In this document: piece by piece, positions 49,187 through 58,699 of the stretch
Layout of the letters: every line of letters begins with the position of its first letter
Numbering within the stretch: position 1 is the first letter of the stretch
Source: Owenweeksia hongkongensis DSM 17368
GTDB taxonomy: Bacteria > Bacteroidota > Bacteroidia > Flavobacteriales > Schleiferiaceae
Length of the DNA: 64,000 nt
Assembly: GCF_000236705.1 (NCBI RefSeq)
Contig: NC_016599.1
Coordinates: 2,790,001 to 2,854,000, forward strand
Direction of reading: 5' to 3'
Made by a program: the position numbers and the translations under genes
Notes under the pieces: generated by a model
What the model was told of the DNA's origin: nothing
The model's input: only the letters and a program-made list of their open reading frames with translations
The model's database searches: none

Positions 49187-49863
49187 AAAGCGCTTGGCTT
49201 TTTGATAATTACTTGTCTTCTGCTAAAATCAATTAAGCCTTCATCTCTAAGTTCATTAAGGGTGGTGGTTACCGTTTGGCGGGAGGTGCCAATGAGGTTT
49301 GCTAAATTTTTGTGGGTAAAAAAGTGTTCCACCTCGATGCCATTATCAGTTTGTTTGCCTTTTTCCTGAGCCATTTCTTTTATAAAATCCATTAGCCGGG
49401 AACGGACATCTTTAAAGATGAGATTGTCTATCCTACGCTCCATCTTTTTCATACGAAGGCCAATCCATTTGTATATTTTGAAAGTGAATTCAGCATCATC
49501 CTGCATGAGCTCCTGAAGGTAATCGGTGTGAACAGAACATACCATCGTTTCATCATCCATAGCTTCTGCTATTTCAGTTCTTTTATCTTCACCCAATAGG
49601 GCAAGCTCACCAAACATTTCCCCTTTTCCAAGTATTGCTCTTACCACCTCGTCACCATCTTCAGAGTAATTGAGAATACGCACTTTGCCGCTCGCTATCA
49701 GATATAGAGTGTTTGCGGGATCATCTGTAAAGTAAATAGTTTCGCCTTTTGAATAAACTTTATGGCCATCCTGGGCGGCAGGGTGGTGGGTAAGTTTACT
49801 GGGGCACATTACCTGAAACAGGTTAACATCATTAAACATCCAAAATTGGTGACTTTCACTCAT
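49183..49863 (-). CDS. Crp/Fnr-family transcriptional regulator
   Basis: This 226-residue regulator has an N-terminal cyclic-nucleotide-binding-like barrel (about 20-140; KGETIYFTDDPANTLYLIASGKV, GEMFGELALLGEDKRTEIAEA) and a C-terminal winged helix (HKNLANLIGTSRQTVTTTLNELRDEG). No N-terminal cysteine cluster of FNR is present, so iron-sulfur oxygen sensing is unlikely. The barrel has the RTEIAEA phrase that usually contacts cAMP phosphate. The ligand and targets are unknown. Confidence 0.92.
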   Translation of the reverse strand: MSESHQFWMFNDVNLFQVMCPSKLTHHPAAQDGHKVYSKGETIYFTDDPANTLYLIASGKVRILNYSEDGDEVVRAILGKGEMFGELALLGEDKRTEIAEAMDDETMVCSVHTDYLQELMQDDAEFTFKIYKWIGLRMKKMERRIDNLIFKDVRSRLMDFIKEMAQEKGKQTDNGIEVEHFFTHKNLANLIGTSRQTVTTTLNELRDEGLIDFSRRQVIIKKPSAF

Positions 49864-49924
49864 GGGGTATACTATTTTTGAGGTGATGTGAAGTTAACAA
49901 AAACGAGGCCGAATCTGTTTATTA

Positions 49925-52114
49925 TTAAAACCAAAAACCAAGGCTGACGTATGAGTATACATCCTTGTGGTTTGTACTACCGGCTACACTTATCTCAAGA
50001 GGCCCGATCGGGCTATCATAACTGTACCCCAAGCTATATCCATCCAGCACTATGTTGGACTCAAGCGTGTTTTGGATGGAGTTCTCCAGTTTTCCTGCGT
50101 TGGCCTTAACCATGACGTAGTGGTTTTTTAAAAACTCAATGTTGAGGTCAACCCTTACAACAAGTGCGGTGCGGCCGATTAATTCCATGTAGCGATAACC
50201 AATAAAAGGGGTGATATAGTTAATGTAATTTTTACCCATACTCCCCAAAAAGATATTGTAAGGATAGTCTAAATCAGGACCAACTGTGGTTATAAATTTT
50301 GACCCCGCAACCATAGAAACCCTTTTGCCAAAACTCATGGCTTGCCGAAACTCAACATCAATTACTGAGCTGGGTTCATAAAAAGTGTTAAACTTTTCTT
50401 GACGACCAATAATTTTTGCCTTGGCCGAAAACTTAGAGCCGTGAGTAGGGTAGTTAGCATCATTGAAAGAGTCAAAATCTATAAAGCCGTAGTAGTTCAG
50501 ATAGCTACTATAGCCGGTATCTGTTTGTATTTTGGATAAATCATCTGATAAAACTACTCCATCAAACTCAATACCTGCGCCAATGGCAAAGGCATCATAT
50601 ATGGTAGACTGCAAGAATAAATCTGTACTAAAGTCAAAGTAATTACTTTGAGCAACGGGATCCCGGTTTTCATCATAAATACGATATGTAAAGCGGTTGG
50701 TTCTAAAACTAAAACCAAGAGTGGGCACAAGTCCGCGATCAACATAATAATGAATATTGGCACGGGGATTTTGGCTTAAAGCTATTTCCGCTGAAAAACG
50801 AGAGTTTTTGAAAAGAATATTGCGCTGGGTATAATTGAGCAACAGGGCGGTTTTAAAGTCGTCATCATAATGTAGGCCTAAGCGAAAAAGGGTAAGTGCT
50901 TCTTCTTCTTTTACAGAAAGGGTAATGCGATAGCCGGTATCTACTGGTGTGAGTGAGTAGTTTACATGCTTAAAATACTTGGAACCATAGAGCTGATCCA
51001 AACCACGATCAAGTTTTTCAATGGTACATACATGCCCTTCTTTTACGCGTAGTTTGCCTAAAATGAATTCTTCACTAGAGCTTTTAATCCCTTCTATTTT
51101 TATGTCAGCTACATAAAAAGTATCAAGCGGAAGAGCTGTGCACTGAGCGCGATTTATTGGTGCAGAAGTATCTGATTTTGCCAATGCTAAGAGTGGAGCA
51201 AGTTGCTCACGCGCAGCTTTTTCGCCACGGGCTATTATAGTGTCGAATAAGTCAAAAGTGGTGATGCTTGCTTCATGCAAGTCTGGTTTTATGAGTAAAT
51301 CAGTAAATTGTATTTGATCTTGGTACTGGCGCGCGTTTACAAATGATGAGGTCTGTTCAAGAATACGCATTACAGAATTAAGCTCATCCTTCTTATATAA
51401 AAAGTCCTGCACGTCCACACCAATAATGTATTCGATACCCTTTTCTTTCAAAGGTTCTACTGGGTAATTGTTAACCAAACCACCGTCAGCATAGAGTTCG
51501 CCATCTATTTCATAGGGGGTAAAAAGCGAAGGGAAAGCAGCACTGGCACGTAGGGCATCGGAAAGGTTTCCTTCTTCGAATACTTTCATGCTACCATCTT
51601 CCAAGTTGGTGGCTACACACAAAAAGGGAATAGGGAATTCAGAAAAATCAGCATACTGATGGCATTGCTGGGTAAGGTAGTTCAGTTGTTTTAAAATGTA
51701 TTGTGCATAATTGAGCCCGGTAGGAAGGTTTACTTTTCCATCGTGCACAGGCAGTGTGAGAAGATATCGAGAATCTGATTTTCTATCAAAATAGCTAAGC
51801 CGGTTTCTTGGGATTTCATTGTTGAGAAGAGCATCCCAGTCCACTTTTCGCATGTATTCCTCAATCTCATCTACGGAATAGCCCAAGGAATAAAGTGCGC
51901 CAATTATGGCCCCCATGCTTGTGCCAGCTATGTAGTCGATCTTTACCCCAGCTTCTTCAATTACCCTAAGGGCGCCTATTTGTGCAAGAGATTTTGAACC
52001 TCCTCCGCTAAGAACCAATCCAATAGAAATGTCGCAGGTGTCGCTGTTTTGACCTTGGCCCGGGCTGGCCATGATTAGTATTGCAGAAAATGTGAGGAGG
52101 AGTTTCCGAAACAC
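49925..52114 (-). CDS. Patatin-like phospholipase fused to a BamA-type barrel
   Basis: This 729-residue protein has a GTG start and a signal peptide (about 1-22). The patatin domain (about 30-320) has the oxyanion loop LSGGGSKSLAQIG, the nucleophile Ser66 (GTSMG) and the dyad Asp210 (ADGGLVNNYP). A POTRA-like segment (about 335-420) and an outer-membrane beta barrel (about 420-729) end in GFWF. This is the PlpD-type architecture: the barrel in the outer membrane and the lipase at its periplasmic side or exported. The stop is four bases upstream of the uvrC end, so the two genes may be co-transcribed. Confidence 0.92.
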   Translation of the reverse strand: MFRKLLLTFSAILIMASPGQGQNSDTCDISIGLVLSGGGSKSLAQIGALRVIEEAGVKIDYIAGTSMGAIIGALYSLGYSVDEIEEYMRKVDWDALLNNEIPRNRLSYFDRKSDSRYLLTLPVHDGKVNLPTGLNYAQYILKQLNYLTQQCHQYADFSEFPIPFLCVATNLEDGSMKVFEEGNLSDALRASAAFPSLFTPYEIDGELYADGGLVNNYPVEPLKEKGIEYIIGVDVQDFLYKKDELNSVMRILEQTSSFVNARQYQDQIQFTDLLIKPDLHEASITTFDLFDTIIARGEKAAREQLAPLLALAKSDTSAPINRAQCTALPLDTFYVADIKIEGIKSSSEEFILGKLRVKEGHVCTIEKLDRGLDQLYGSKYFKHVNYSLTPVDTGYRITLSVKEEEALTLFRLGLHYDDDFKTALLLNYTQRNILFKNSRFSAEIALSQNPRANIHYYVDRGLVPTLGFSFRTNRFTYRIYDENRDPVAQSNYFDFSTDLFLQSTIYDAFAIGAGIEFDGVVLSDDLSKIQTDTGYSSYLNYYGFIDFDSFNDANYPTHGSKFSAKAKIIGRQEKFNTFYEPSSVIDVEFRQAMSFGKRVSMVAGSKFITTVGPDLDYPYNIFLGSMGKNYINYITPFIGYRYMELIGRTALVVRVDLNIEFLKNHYVMVKANAGKLENSIQNTLESNIVLDGYSLGYSYDSPIGPLEISVAGSTNHKDVYSYVSLGFWF

Positions 52115-52117
52115 TAT

Positions 52118-53923
52118 TTACTGTTTTTGGTCTTTAGCAAAGTAAGCGATAATTCGCGTGGCTCGCGCGTGTCCCACTACTTCTGTTAATTCTTCCTGAG
52201 AGGCCTCTTTTACTTTTGTTACGGACTTAAACTTGCTCAACAGGTCTTTTATTGTGGCCGGCCCAATTCCCTCAATTTGGTCAAGTTCTGATTTAAATGT
52301 GTTCTTACTTCTTCTATTTCTGTGATGGGTAATTCCAAATCGGTGAGCTTCGTCACGCAGCCTTTGTATTATTTTTAATGTTTCAGATCGTTTGTCTAAG
52401 TAGAGCGGATATTTGTCTCCCGGAAAGTAAAGCTCTTCAAGACGTTTGGCAATTCCGAGGATGGCAATTTTCCCGCGAAGTCCAAGGGTTTCCAAAGCTT
52501 TTAGGGCAGCGCTTAGCTGACCCTTACCTCCATCAATTACGATGAGTTGTGGTAAAGGTTCTCCTTCATTTTGTAATCTATTGTATCGTCTAAAAACTAC
52601 TTCCTCCATACTGGCAAAGTCATCCGGGCCCACCACCGTTTTTATATTAAAATGGCGGTAATCTTTTTTGCTGGGCTTTCCATCTTTGAACACGACACAA
52701 GCGGCCACAGGGTTGGTTCCTTGTATGTTTGAATTGTCAAAACACTCAATATGACGAGGTTCTTCGCTCATTCGAAGATCCTGTTTCATCTGCTGCATCA
52801 GTCGGTTCACATGGCGATCCGGGTCTACAATTTGAATATTTTTCAACTTCTCCATGCGGAAGTAGCGTGCATTTTTTAGGCTCAAATCCACCAAATGCTT
52901 TTTGTCGCCACGCTGAGGCACGGTAAGTTTTAGGTTCGGAATTTCTAAGTCAATTTTATGTGAAAGATAGGCCTCTTTGGATGTGCTCTGAAAAAGCTCA
53001 CGAATTTCAGGGATGGTCATTTCAAGTAGCTCCTCAGCAGTTTCGTCAAGCTTCTTTTTTAGTTCTACAGTGTGCGATTGCAACACGGCACCATCTATAA
53101 TTTTAAGGTAATTTACATAGCCATACTCGGCATCGGTTGTCACGGAAAAGATGTCAATATCTGTGATGGTGGGGTGAACCACGGTAGATCGCGCCTGGTA
53201 CTTTTCTACCATGTCAATTTTCTCCTTCACCTTTTGAGCTTCCTCAAACCTGAGTTCCTCGGCCAGAGTATGCATTTGCTTGGTCAGCATCTTTTTTACA
53301 GAGTTCAGGTTTCCCTTAATCAGATCGCGAGAAGCTTCAATATCTTTCAAATATTCTTCTTCGCTTTGGCGATCTTCACAAGGGCCTTTACAATTGCCAA
53401 TGTGATATTCCAGACAAATTCTAAACTTGCCTTCATCTATATTTTCTTCTGACAGAGCTAGTTTGCAAGTGCGAATGTGATAAAGTTGTCTAATGAGATC
53501 CAACACAGTGCGCATCACTTTTACTGATGCATACGGGCCATAATATTCAGAGCCATCTTTTACCTGATTACGCGTTGAAAATATTCGCGGAAAGCGCTCC
53601 TTTTTGATGCAAATCCAAGGATAAGTTTTATCGTCTTTCAGGTTTACATTGTACTTCGGCTGGTATTCTTTTATCAGATTATTTTCCAGAAGGAGGGCGT
53701 CAAATTCCGTTTCGGTAATAATGGTTTTGATGTCTTCAATTTTGCGTACAAGCATGTGCGTGCGCGCATTGTCATGACTTTTGGTAAAGTAAGATGACAC
53801 GCGCTTACGTAAATCCTTGGCCTTACCTATGTAGAGTATTTTCCCGTTTTTATCCAGATGCTGATACACTCCCGGCTTATTGGGAAGGCTGCGAAGTATG
53901 TTGCTGATTTTGTCTGAAGCCAT
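52118..53923 (-). CDS. uvrC: Excinuclease ABC subunit C
   Basis: The start is ATG 53923 (MASDKISNILRSLPNKPGVY), giving about 601 residues; a longer frame to 54022 runs into the divergent Nudix gene and has no homology. It has a GIY-YIG nuclease domain (GVYQHLDKNGKILYIGKAKDLRKR), a UVR motif region (about 200-240), a C-terminal RNase H-like nuclease (ECFDNSNIQGTNPVAACVVF, LIVIDGGKGQLSAAL) and helix-hairpin-helix motifs (LDQIEGIGPATIKDLLSKF). It makes both incisions in nucleotide excision repair with UvrA and UvrB. Confidence 0.96.
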   Translation of the reverse strand: MASDKISNILRSLPNKPGVYQHLDKNGKILYIGKAKDLRKRVSSYFTKSHDNARTHMLVRKIEDIKTIITETEFDALLLENNLIKEYQPKYNVNLKDDKTYPWICIKKERFPRIFSTRNQVKDGSEYYGPYASVKVMRTVLDLIRQLYHIRTCKLALSEENIDEGKFRICLEYHIGNCKGPCEDRQSEEEYLKDIEASRDLIKGNLNSVKKMLTKQMHTLAEELRFEEAQKVKEKIDMVEKYQARSTVVHPTITDIDIFSVTTDAEYGYVNYLKIIDGAVLQSHTVELKKKLDETAEELLEMTIPEIRELFQSTSKEAYLSHKIDLEIPNLKLTVPQRGDKKHLVDLSLKNARYFRMEKLKNIQIVDPDRHVNRLMQQMKQDLRMSEEPRHIECFDNSNIQGTNPVAACVVFKDGKPSKKDYRHFNIKTVVGPDDFASMEEVVFRRYNRLQNEGEPLPQLIVIDGGKGQLSAALKALETLGLRGKIAILGIAKRLEELYFPGDKYPLYLDKRSETLKIIQRLRDEAHRFGITHHRNRRSKNTFKSELDQIEGIGPATIKDLLSKFKSVTKVKEASQEELTEVVGHARATRIIAYFAKDQKQ

Positions 53924-53927
53924 TGCA

Positions 53928-53935
53928 CAAAAATA
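53928..53935 (-). promoter_or_regulatory. Candidate -7 box four bases before uvrC
   Basis: On the minus strand TATTTTTG matches TAnnTTTG and is followed by TGCA and the uvrC ATG. The whole uvrC-Nudix divergent spacer is 28 bases, so both genes must have very short leaders or promoters inside each other. No -33 TTTG was found. Confidence 0.35.
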
Positions 53936-53951
53936 GGTATCATTGTGAGTA

Positions 53952-54344
53952 ATGATACGAGTAGTTTGTGCGATTATAAAGAATGCTGATGGAAAACTTT
54001 TGCTTACCCAACGAAGTGGCAAAATGGACCATTCCTACCATTGGGAATTTCCCGGAGGCAAGGTGGAAAATGACGAGACTGATTACGCTGCAATTACCCG
54101 TGAAATATGGGAAGAGCTTCAAATTGAGGTTGAACCATTGAAAAAATTAACACAAGTAGACTGGCAGTATCCCAACAAAAAGATTGCTTTAGTTCCTATT
54201 ATTTGTGAAATTCGTTCAGGAACTTTGAATCTGAATGAACATTTGGATTTTGTGTGGTTAGCTATTAATGAGCTTACCGAATTAAATGTTCTGGGAGCCG
54301 ATCGAGAGGTAGTAAATAACCTGAAACGCGTCTATGAAAATTAA
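53952..54344 (+). CDS. Nudix hydrolase, MutT-like
   Basis: This 130-residue enzyme has a Nudix box GGKVENDETDYAAITREIWEELQ that matches the GX5EX7REUXEEXGU pattern. The opening RVVCAIIKNADGKLLLTQRSG and short length resemble MutT-type 8-oxo-dGTPases or CTP pyrophosphohydrolases, which clean the nucleotide pool. It is divergent from uvrC, an apt neighbour for genome maintenance. Its last 11 bases overlap the following VOC gene. Confidence 0.9.
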   Translation: MIRVVCAIIKNADGKLLLTQRSGKMDHSYHWEFPGGKVENDETDYAAITREIWEELQIEVEPLKKLTQVDWQYPNKKIALVPIICEIRSGTLNLNEHLDFVWLAINELTELNVLGADREVVNNLKRVYEN

Positions 54345-55011
54345 ACATTTGACTTTAGACTGTGCCAACCTACAAGAGCAGAAATACTTTTATACAAACA
54401 AGTTTGCTTTTGATGTGGTGGAAGAAAGTGATGAGTCAATAACCCTGCAAATGGGCGACTCCAAACTTACCTTTTTGGAGAATAGACTCAAAAAATCGTA
54501 CTACCACTTTGCTGTAAATATTCCTTTTGATTCTATTAATAAGGCTCTTCATTGGTTGGATAAAAAGGTAGACATCATAGAAACCAAGGATGGTAAGATT
54601 CAAGACTTTTCTAACTGGAAGGCACTGGCTATTTACTTTCTAGATCCTGCAGGCAATGTGGTGGAGTTTATTGGACGCGAGCGCATAAAGTCCAAGTCAC
54701 GCACTGTTTTTAATGAAAAAGACATCATAAATATTAGTGAAGTTGGAGTTCCTGTATTTCAGGTAAGTGAAGCTTTCAAGATAATCAGTCAAGAGTCTAG
54801 CCTGCAAAAGTTTGATTGTGATGCGAGCACATTTTGTGCTTCAGGTGATGATGAAGGCCTTTTTATAATCGTAGACAAAGCTGAGAAAACGTGGTTCCCC
54901 ACCGATGAAGCAGCCAAAGCATACCCTTTAAAGGTGCTGTTTGAAAACGAAAAGAAGACGTATACACTAAGGATGGAGAGTGGAATGCTTGGAGTGGAGG
55001 AGGAAAAGTAA
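54334..55011 (+). CDS. VOC-family protein, two-part
   Basis: This 225-residue protein has an N-terminal VOC/glyoxalase unit (HLTLDCANLQEQKYFYTNKFAF, LAIYFLDPAGNVVEFIGRE) and a less conserved second half that may be a diverged second unit (GVPVFQVSEAFKIISQESSL). It overlaps the Nudix gene by 11 bases, suggesting co-translation. Substrate and activity are unknown. Confidence 0.82.
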   Translation: MKIKHLTLDCANLQEQKYFYTNKFAFDVVEESDESITLQMGDSKLTFLENRLKKSYYHFAVNIPFDSINKALHWLDKKVDIIETKDGKIQDFSNWKALAIYFLDPAGNVVEFIGRERIKSKSRTVFNEKDIINISEVGVPVFQVSEAFKIISQESSLQKFDCDASTFCASGDDEGLFIIVDKAEKTWFPTDEAAKAYPLKVLFENEKKTYTLRMESGMLGVEEEK

Positions 55012-55111
55012 GTCCACTTTTACTCAATCAAACATTTTAGGATAATGGAAGTTTCTTAATTATGCACTGTGAAATGGAAGTGCTATTGAAAACTCTAAAC
55101 ATCTCTACATC

Positions 55112-55738
55112 ATGAAATTAATAAAAACACTACTCGTGTTATTGGTCGTGTCATCCGGCTTGTTTGCTCAGCCTGCTGATAAACGTCTTTACATCAACCC
55201 ACAATTTGGTATCAACATTTCTGGACTTACTGACGAGTTGGAAGGAGTTTCTCAGTCGGGAAGGGCCGGTTACAATTTTGGCATCGATCTTAGAATGGGA
55301 CAGGGACATGTGTTTTTTCAGCCTGGAGTATCTTACTTTCAGTACAATACTAAGTATACGGTGGTAGAATCGAGCCTTTTGCCTGATGGCAGAACAACTT
55401 ATGAAACGGATGTAAAGGTGGAATCAATTAAGGCTCGAACTCTTATGGGAATTCGCATCTTCACAACGGATTTAATCTCAATCCACGCTAATGTCGGTCC
55501 AGCTTTTAACTTTCCTGTAAAAGTAGATAGTGATGATGATTTTGTACTGAAACGAGGAAATTATAAGGATGTAACTGTGGGGGGAGTAGTTGGCGCAGGT
55601 GTAGATCTTATGCTGTTTACCTTTGATTTAGATTATGAGTTTGGCCTTTCTGATTATGTTGAGTTTAGTAACCCTAATGTACAGTCATCTAGCTCAAACC
55701 AGTACACACTTACTTTTTGTGTAGGTATCCGACTGTAA
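55112..55738 (+). CDS. Outer-membrane beta-barrel protein
   Basis: This 208-residue protein has a signal peptide ending at GLFAQ. Strand-like amphipathic segments throughout and the opening LYINPQFGINISGL match the Bacteroidota PorT-like OMP_b-brl_2 group. It ends in LTFCVGIRL. It is single and convergent with the serine-hydrolase gene four bases further on. No function can be given. Confidence 0.83.
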   Translation: MKLIKTLLVLLVVSSGLFAQPADKRLYINPQFGINISGLTDELEGVSQSGRAGYNFGIDLRMGQGHVFFQPGVSYFQYNTKYTVVESSLLPDGRTTYETDVKVESIKARTLMGIRIFTTDLISIHANVGPAFNFPVKVDSDDDFVLKRGNYKDVTVGGVVGAGVDLMLFTFDLDYEFGLSDYVEFSNPNVQSSSSNQYTLTFCVGIRL

Positions 55739-55741
55739 TTT

Positions 55742-56881
55742 TTAGTATCCAAAATATTTTAGGCTTTCTCGAGCAATCACTTTAAAGTCTTTAGGGTGAT
55801 TGTCTTCGTCTTCTAGCCTCCGTTTTCCAAGGCGGCACACTACCAAATCCTTTTCAGGGAATACTATTATGTATTGACCCAATATCCCACGGAAATAATA
55901 AATAGGTGTGTTCAAATCATTGTATATCCAAAATGACCATCCGTAATAATCTACACCTACACCATGGCCTGCTTTGGCAACAAATGTTGAATCCAAGATT
56001 TGATTTCCATCCCAGTTTCCATAATTGAGCATAAGCTTACCTAAACGAGCAAAGTCTCTCGCGTTGGAATTAAAGCAGCAATAGGTAAGCTCATTTCCAT
56101 CTTTATTATCTAGGTGCCAGGAAGCATCATGCATGGCTCCAATTTTTGACCAAAGGACTTCTGAAGCAAATTCACTTACTGTTTTGCCAGTTGCTTTGGA
56201 TAAAACCAAGCCCAATAACTGAGGGGCTCCACTTTGATAATTATAGGTGTCGCCCGGCTTATTAACTACAGGAACCTCCCGATATATAAGGGAGGCAATG
56301 TCATTTCCGTAATAAGCTCTTGCGGTTATGTCAAAGGGATTGGTGTAGTGCTCGTTCCACTGAAGTCCAGCGGTCATGGTGCTAAGGTGCCATAGCTCAA
56401 GATCATTAGCATAAGGACCCTCTAGTTCAGGGAGAAAAGTATTTACCTTTTCATTCCAGCTTTTAATGTAGCCTTGTTCAATCGCAATTTCGGTAAGTAT
56501 AGTGATAATGCTTTTTGTCATACTAAAACTGTTGCTATGGCTGGTGTCACTATATCCATCCCAATATTGCTCAAAAAGAAGTTTGTCATTTTTTACCACC
56601 ACAAAAGCTACTGATTCCGATTCCTGCAAAGTGGAATTTAGCTCATCGCTAAGTTTTACTGCATTGTACCTTTTATGTATGGGCCAAGGTTCAGGGTTGT
56701 TGGCCGCCACTGTTCGTGTTTCAAAAAACCGGTCGTCATCAATGGTAGCAGTTTTTTCACCATGAAGGTATGTTGCCCAAACGCCTTTTACCAGAAATTC
56801 ATTTCCGGTGATAAAGAGACCCAAAACTAGAAGTAGTATGATAAGGAAGATTGAAGCTAGAATTCGAGATAGAGTTTTCAT
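55742..56881 (-). CDS. Serine hydrolase of the beta-lactamase/class C family
   Basis: This 379-residue protein has an N-terminal membrane anchor or signal segment (about 7-26). The SxxK catalytic motif is Ser120-Met-Thr-Lys123 (NSFSMTKSI), and a YxS/N-type motif appears as TYNYQSGAPQLLG. Family members include D-aminopeptidases, esterases and penicillin-binding relatives; true beta-lactamase activity is not implied. Late conserved phrases are YGWSFWIYND and FRGILGQYIIVFPEKDLVVCRLG. It is probably periplasmic and membrane-tethered. Confidence 0.9.
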   Translation of the reverse strand: MKTLSRILASIFLIILLLVLGLFITGNEFLVKGVWATYLHGEKTATIDDDRFFETRTVAANNPEPWPIHKRYNAVKLSDELNSTLQESESVAFVVVKNDKLLFEQYWDGYSDTSHSNSFSMTKSIITILTEIAIEQGYIKSWNEKVNTFLPELEGPYANDLELWHLSTMTAGLQWNEHYTNPFDITARAYYGNDIASLIYREVPVVNKPGDTYNYQSGAPQLLGLVLSKATGKTVSEFASEVLWSKIGAMHDASWHLDNKDGNELTYCCFNSNARDFARLGKLMLNYGNWDGNQILDSTFVAKAGHGVGVDYYGWSFWIYNDLNTPIYYFRGILGQYIIVFPEKDLVVCRLGKRRLEDEDNHPKDFKVIARESLKYFGY

Positions 56882-56926
56882 AATGAGCTTGTGTTGATGG
56901 CAAAATGTATGAAAATAAATTAAGGA

Positions 56927-57562
56927 TTAGTCACATCGCAGAGATACCTGAAACACTTCTGCAAAATACCTCTTCGCCTTATCCTTTATCTCCTCCATGG
57001 GCACTTTATGGCCCAATTCTTTTTCAAGAGATGTAACGTCTTTATCGTCTATCCCGCAAGGAATAATGTTTTTGAAATAATGGAGGTCTGTATTTACATT
57101 AAAAGCCCAACCATGCATGGTAACCCAACGGCTGGCTTTTACGCCAAGTGCTAATATTTTACGTGCATTGGGTTTGCCCACATCCAGCCATACGCCTGTT
57201 TCTCCGGGTGAGCGCTCCCCTTGAAGGCCATAATCAGCCAAAATGCGAATAAAGATTTCTTCGAGATAGCGTAGGTATTTATGAACATCGGGAAAGAAGT
57301 GGTCGAGATCTAGTATTGGGTAGCCGACCAGCTGACCAGGGCCGTGATAGGTGATATCTCCACCGCGATTGATTTTATAATAGGTAGCTCCAACTTCGTG
57401 AAGTTTTTCGGGGGCTATTAATAAATGCTCAGGCTTACCACTTTTACCTAGAGTGTACACATGAGGATGCTCACAAAACAGCAAATGGTTTTGTGTAACA
57501 ATATGTTCGACTTCCGAAACTTTGCGGTTGTGAAACTTCGATTGAACAGTTTTGTCAAACAA
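56927..57562 (-). CDS. lipB: Octanoyltransferase, start codon uncertain
   Basis: LipB transfers octanoyl groups from acyl carrier protein to lipoate-dependent enzymes. Motifs are RGGDITYHGPGQLVGYPI, the catalytic Lys in ALGVKASRWVTMHG and the catalytic Cys in IIPCGI. A TTG at 57562 gives 211 residues, but the frame stays open upstream to about 57680. There it encodes conserved LipB N-terminal wording (LFQDLGLIDYQKAWDYQ) with no ATG, GTG or TTG. The real start is therefore probably a rare codon near 57649-57625, overlapping the end of the isomerase gene at 57631, or the ATG has been lost. Confidence 0.9.
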   Translation of the reverse strand: MFDKTVQSKFHNRKVSEVEHIVTQNHLLFCEHPHVYTLGKSGKPEHLLIAPEKLHEVGATYYKINRGGDITYHGPGQLVGYPILDLDHFFPDVHKYLRYLEEIFIRILADYGLQGERSPGETGVWLDVGKPNARKILALGVKASRWVTMHGWAFNVNTDLHYFKNIIPCGIDDKDVTSLEKELGHKVPMEEIKDKAKRYFAEVFQVSLRCD

Positions 57563-57630
57563 TTCCTCTTGATAATCCCAGGCTTTTTGGTAGTCAATAA
57601 GACCTAAATCCTGAAAGAGAACTTCGGTAT

Positions 57631-58620
57631 TTACAGCGGTATTTTTGATAACTCGGACTTTAGCAGGTCAATGGATTTGATGTCCATAATGTCCACTTTA
57701 TTGAATTCCGAAAGGTAGTAAGAAACCCAATCGCCAAAGTGCACCAGATACAAGGTTTTTTCTATTGGGCCATTGCCTTTACTCCATACTTCATTTATGT
57801 GGTTGGTCTTTTCGCCAATTATATTTTTAATGATTTCAATACGCTTTTGATTGCGGTCAAAATCATTGTCATGACGGAGAAAAACCGGGGCATACTGCGC
57901 GCTTCCACCTTCCCATCCTACCAGTTCATTGTGATTCATTTCAGGAATTTCAGCTTCCCACGCTAGCATTTTTGCATTTTCGTTTAGCTGCTGGCGCCAG
58001 CGTGCTGCTATACCCGCGCTTCCGCTTATGGCGTAAATGATGGCTGTTTTTCCGCGCAAGCGACTGGCCAATTGCTCAGCTTCAATGAGTACGGAAGCTT
58101 CTTCACCATTGATAAGGTTTACTGCATTTTCCAGACCAGCAATGACATCAAGATCGATAAGCTTGTAATGGCTAAGCATATAGCTGAGGTAGGAAAACGA
58201 AAAAGCAAACATGCTTCGTGGAGGGTTTCCACCGCGCATGGTAAGTGTGTTCCATCCTGCAGACTGAGCCATTTGATATAATTCACCACCAGAGGTGATG
58301 CAAGCAACTTGTGCTTTCTTTTTCAAAGCTTCACGGGTGGCGCTCAGTGTTTCTTCGGTATTTCCGCTGTATGAACAGGCAATCACCAAAGTGTTTTCAT
58401 CAACAAAACCAGGGATGCTGTAGTTCTTATTTACCGTAATGGGTACCGAACAAGTAGGAGCTGCTAGCTCAGCCACGATAGTTCCACCAATACCAGATCC
58501 ACCGAGCCCTGTGATCAACACATTTTTGATCGGGCGCTCAGCAGGTTTAAGATTGGAAGACTGGATGCTGTTTAAAGCGTCCGAAATATGTTCAGCGAAA
58601 TTGGAAATAAGGTCTTTCAC
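57631..58620 (-). CDS. Phosphoglucose/phosphomannose isomerase-like SIS protein
   Basis: This 329-residue protein starts at a GTG. Two SIS domains carry GLGGSGIGG, CSYSGNTEETLSA and SAGIAARWRQQLNENAK. The wording and length match the bifunctional phosphoglucose/phosphomannose isomerases of Bacteroidota and archaea, which interconvert aldose- and ketose-6-phosphates. A TAnnTTTG box (TAGATTTG on the minus strand, 58652-58645) is a plausible promoter with a 20-base leader. It is upstream of lipB on the same strand with overlapping reading frames. Confidence 0.88.
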   Translation of the reverse strand: MKDLISNFAEHISDALNSIQSSNLKPAERPIKNVLITGLGGSGIGGTIVAELAAPTCSVPITVNKNYSIPGFVDENTLVIACSYSGNTEETLSATREALKKKAQVACITSGGELYQMAQSAGWNTLTMRGGNPPRSMFAFSFSYLSYMLSHYKLIDLDVIAGLENAVNLINGEEASVLIEAEQLASRLRGKTAIIYAISGSAGIAARWRQQLNENAKMLAWEAEIPEMNHNELVGWEGGSAQYAPVFLRHDNDFDRNQKRIEIIKNIIGEKTNHINEVWSKGNGPIEKTLYLVHFGDWVSYYLSEFNKVDIMDIKSIDLLKSELSKIPL

Positions 58621-58699
58621 GCGTGATTGGTTTTATCGATGGTTCAAATCTAACACGAAAATTGAAAGAGCCACTACTGCTTTCGCTGAATTAATACAT

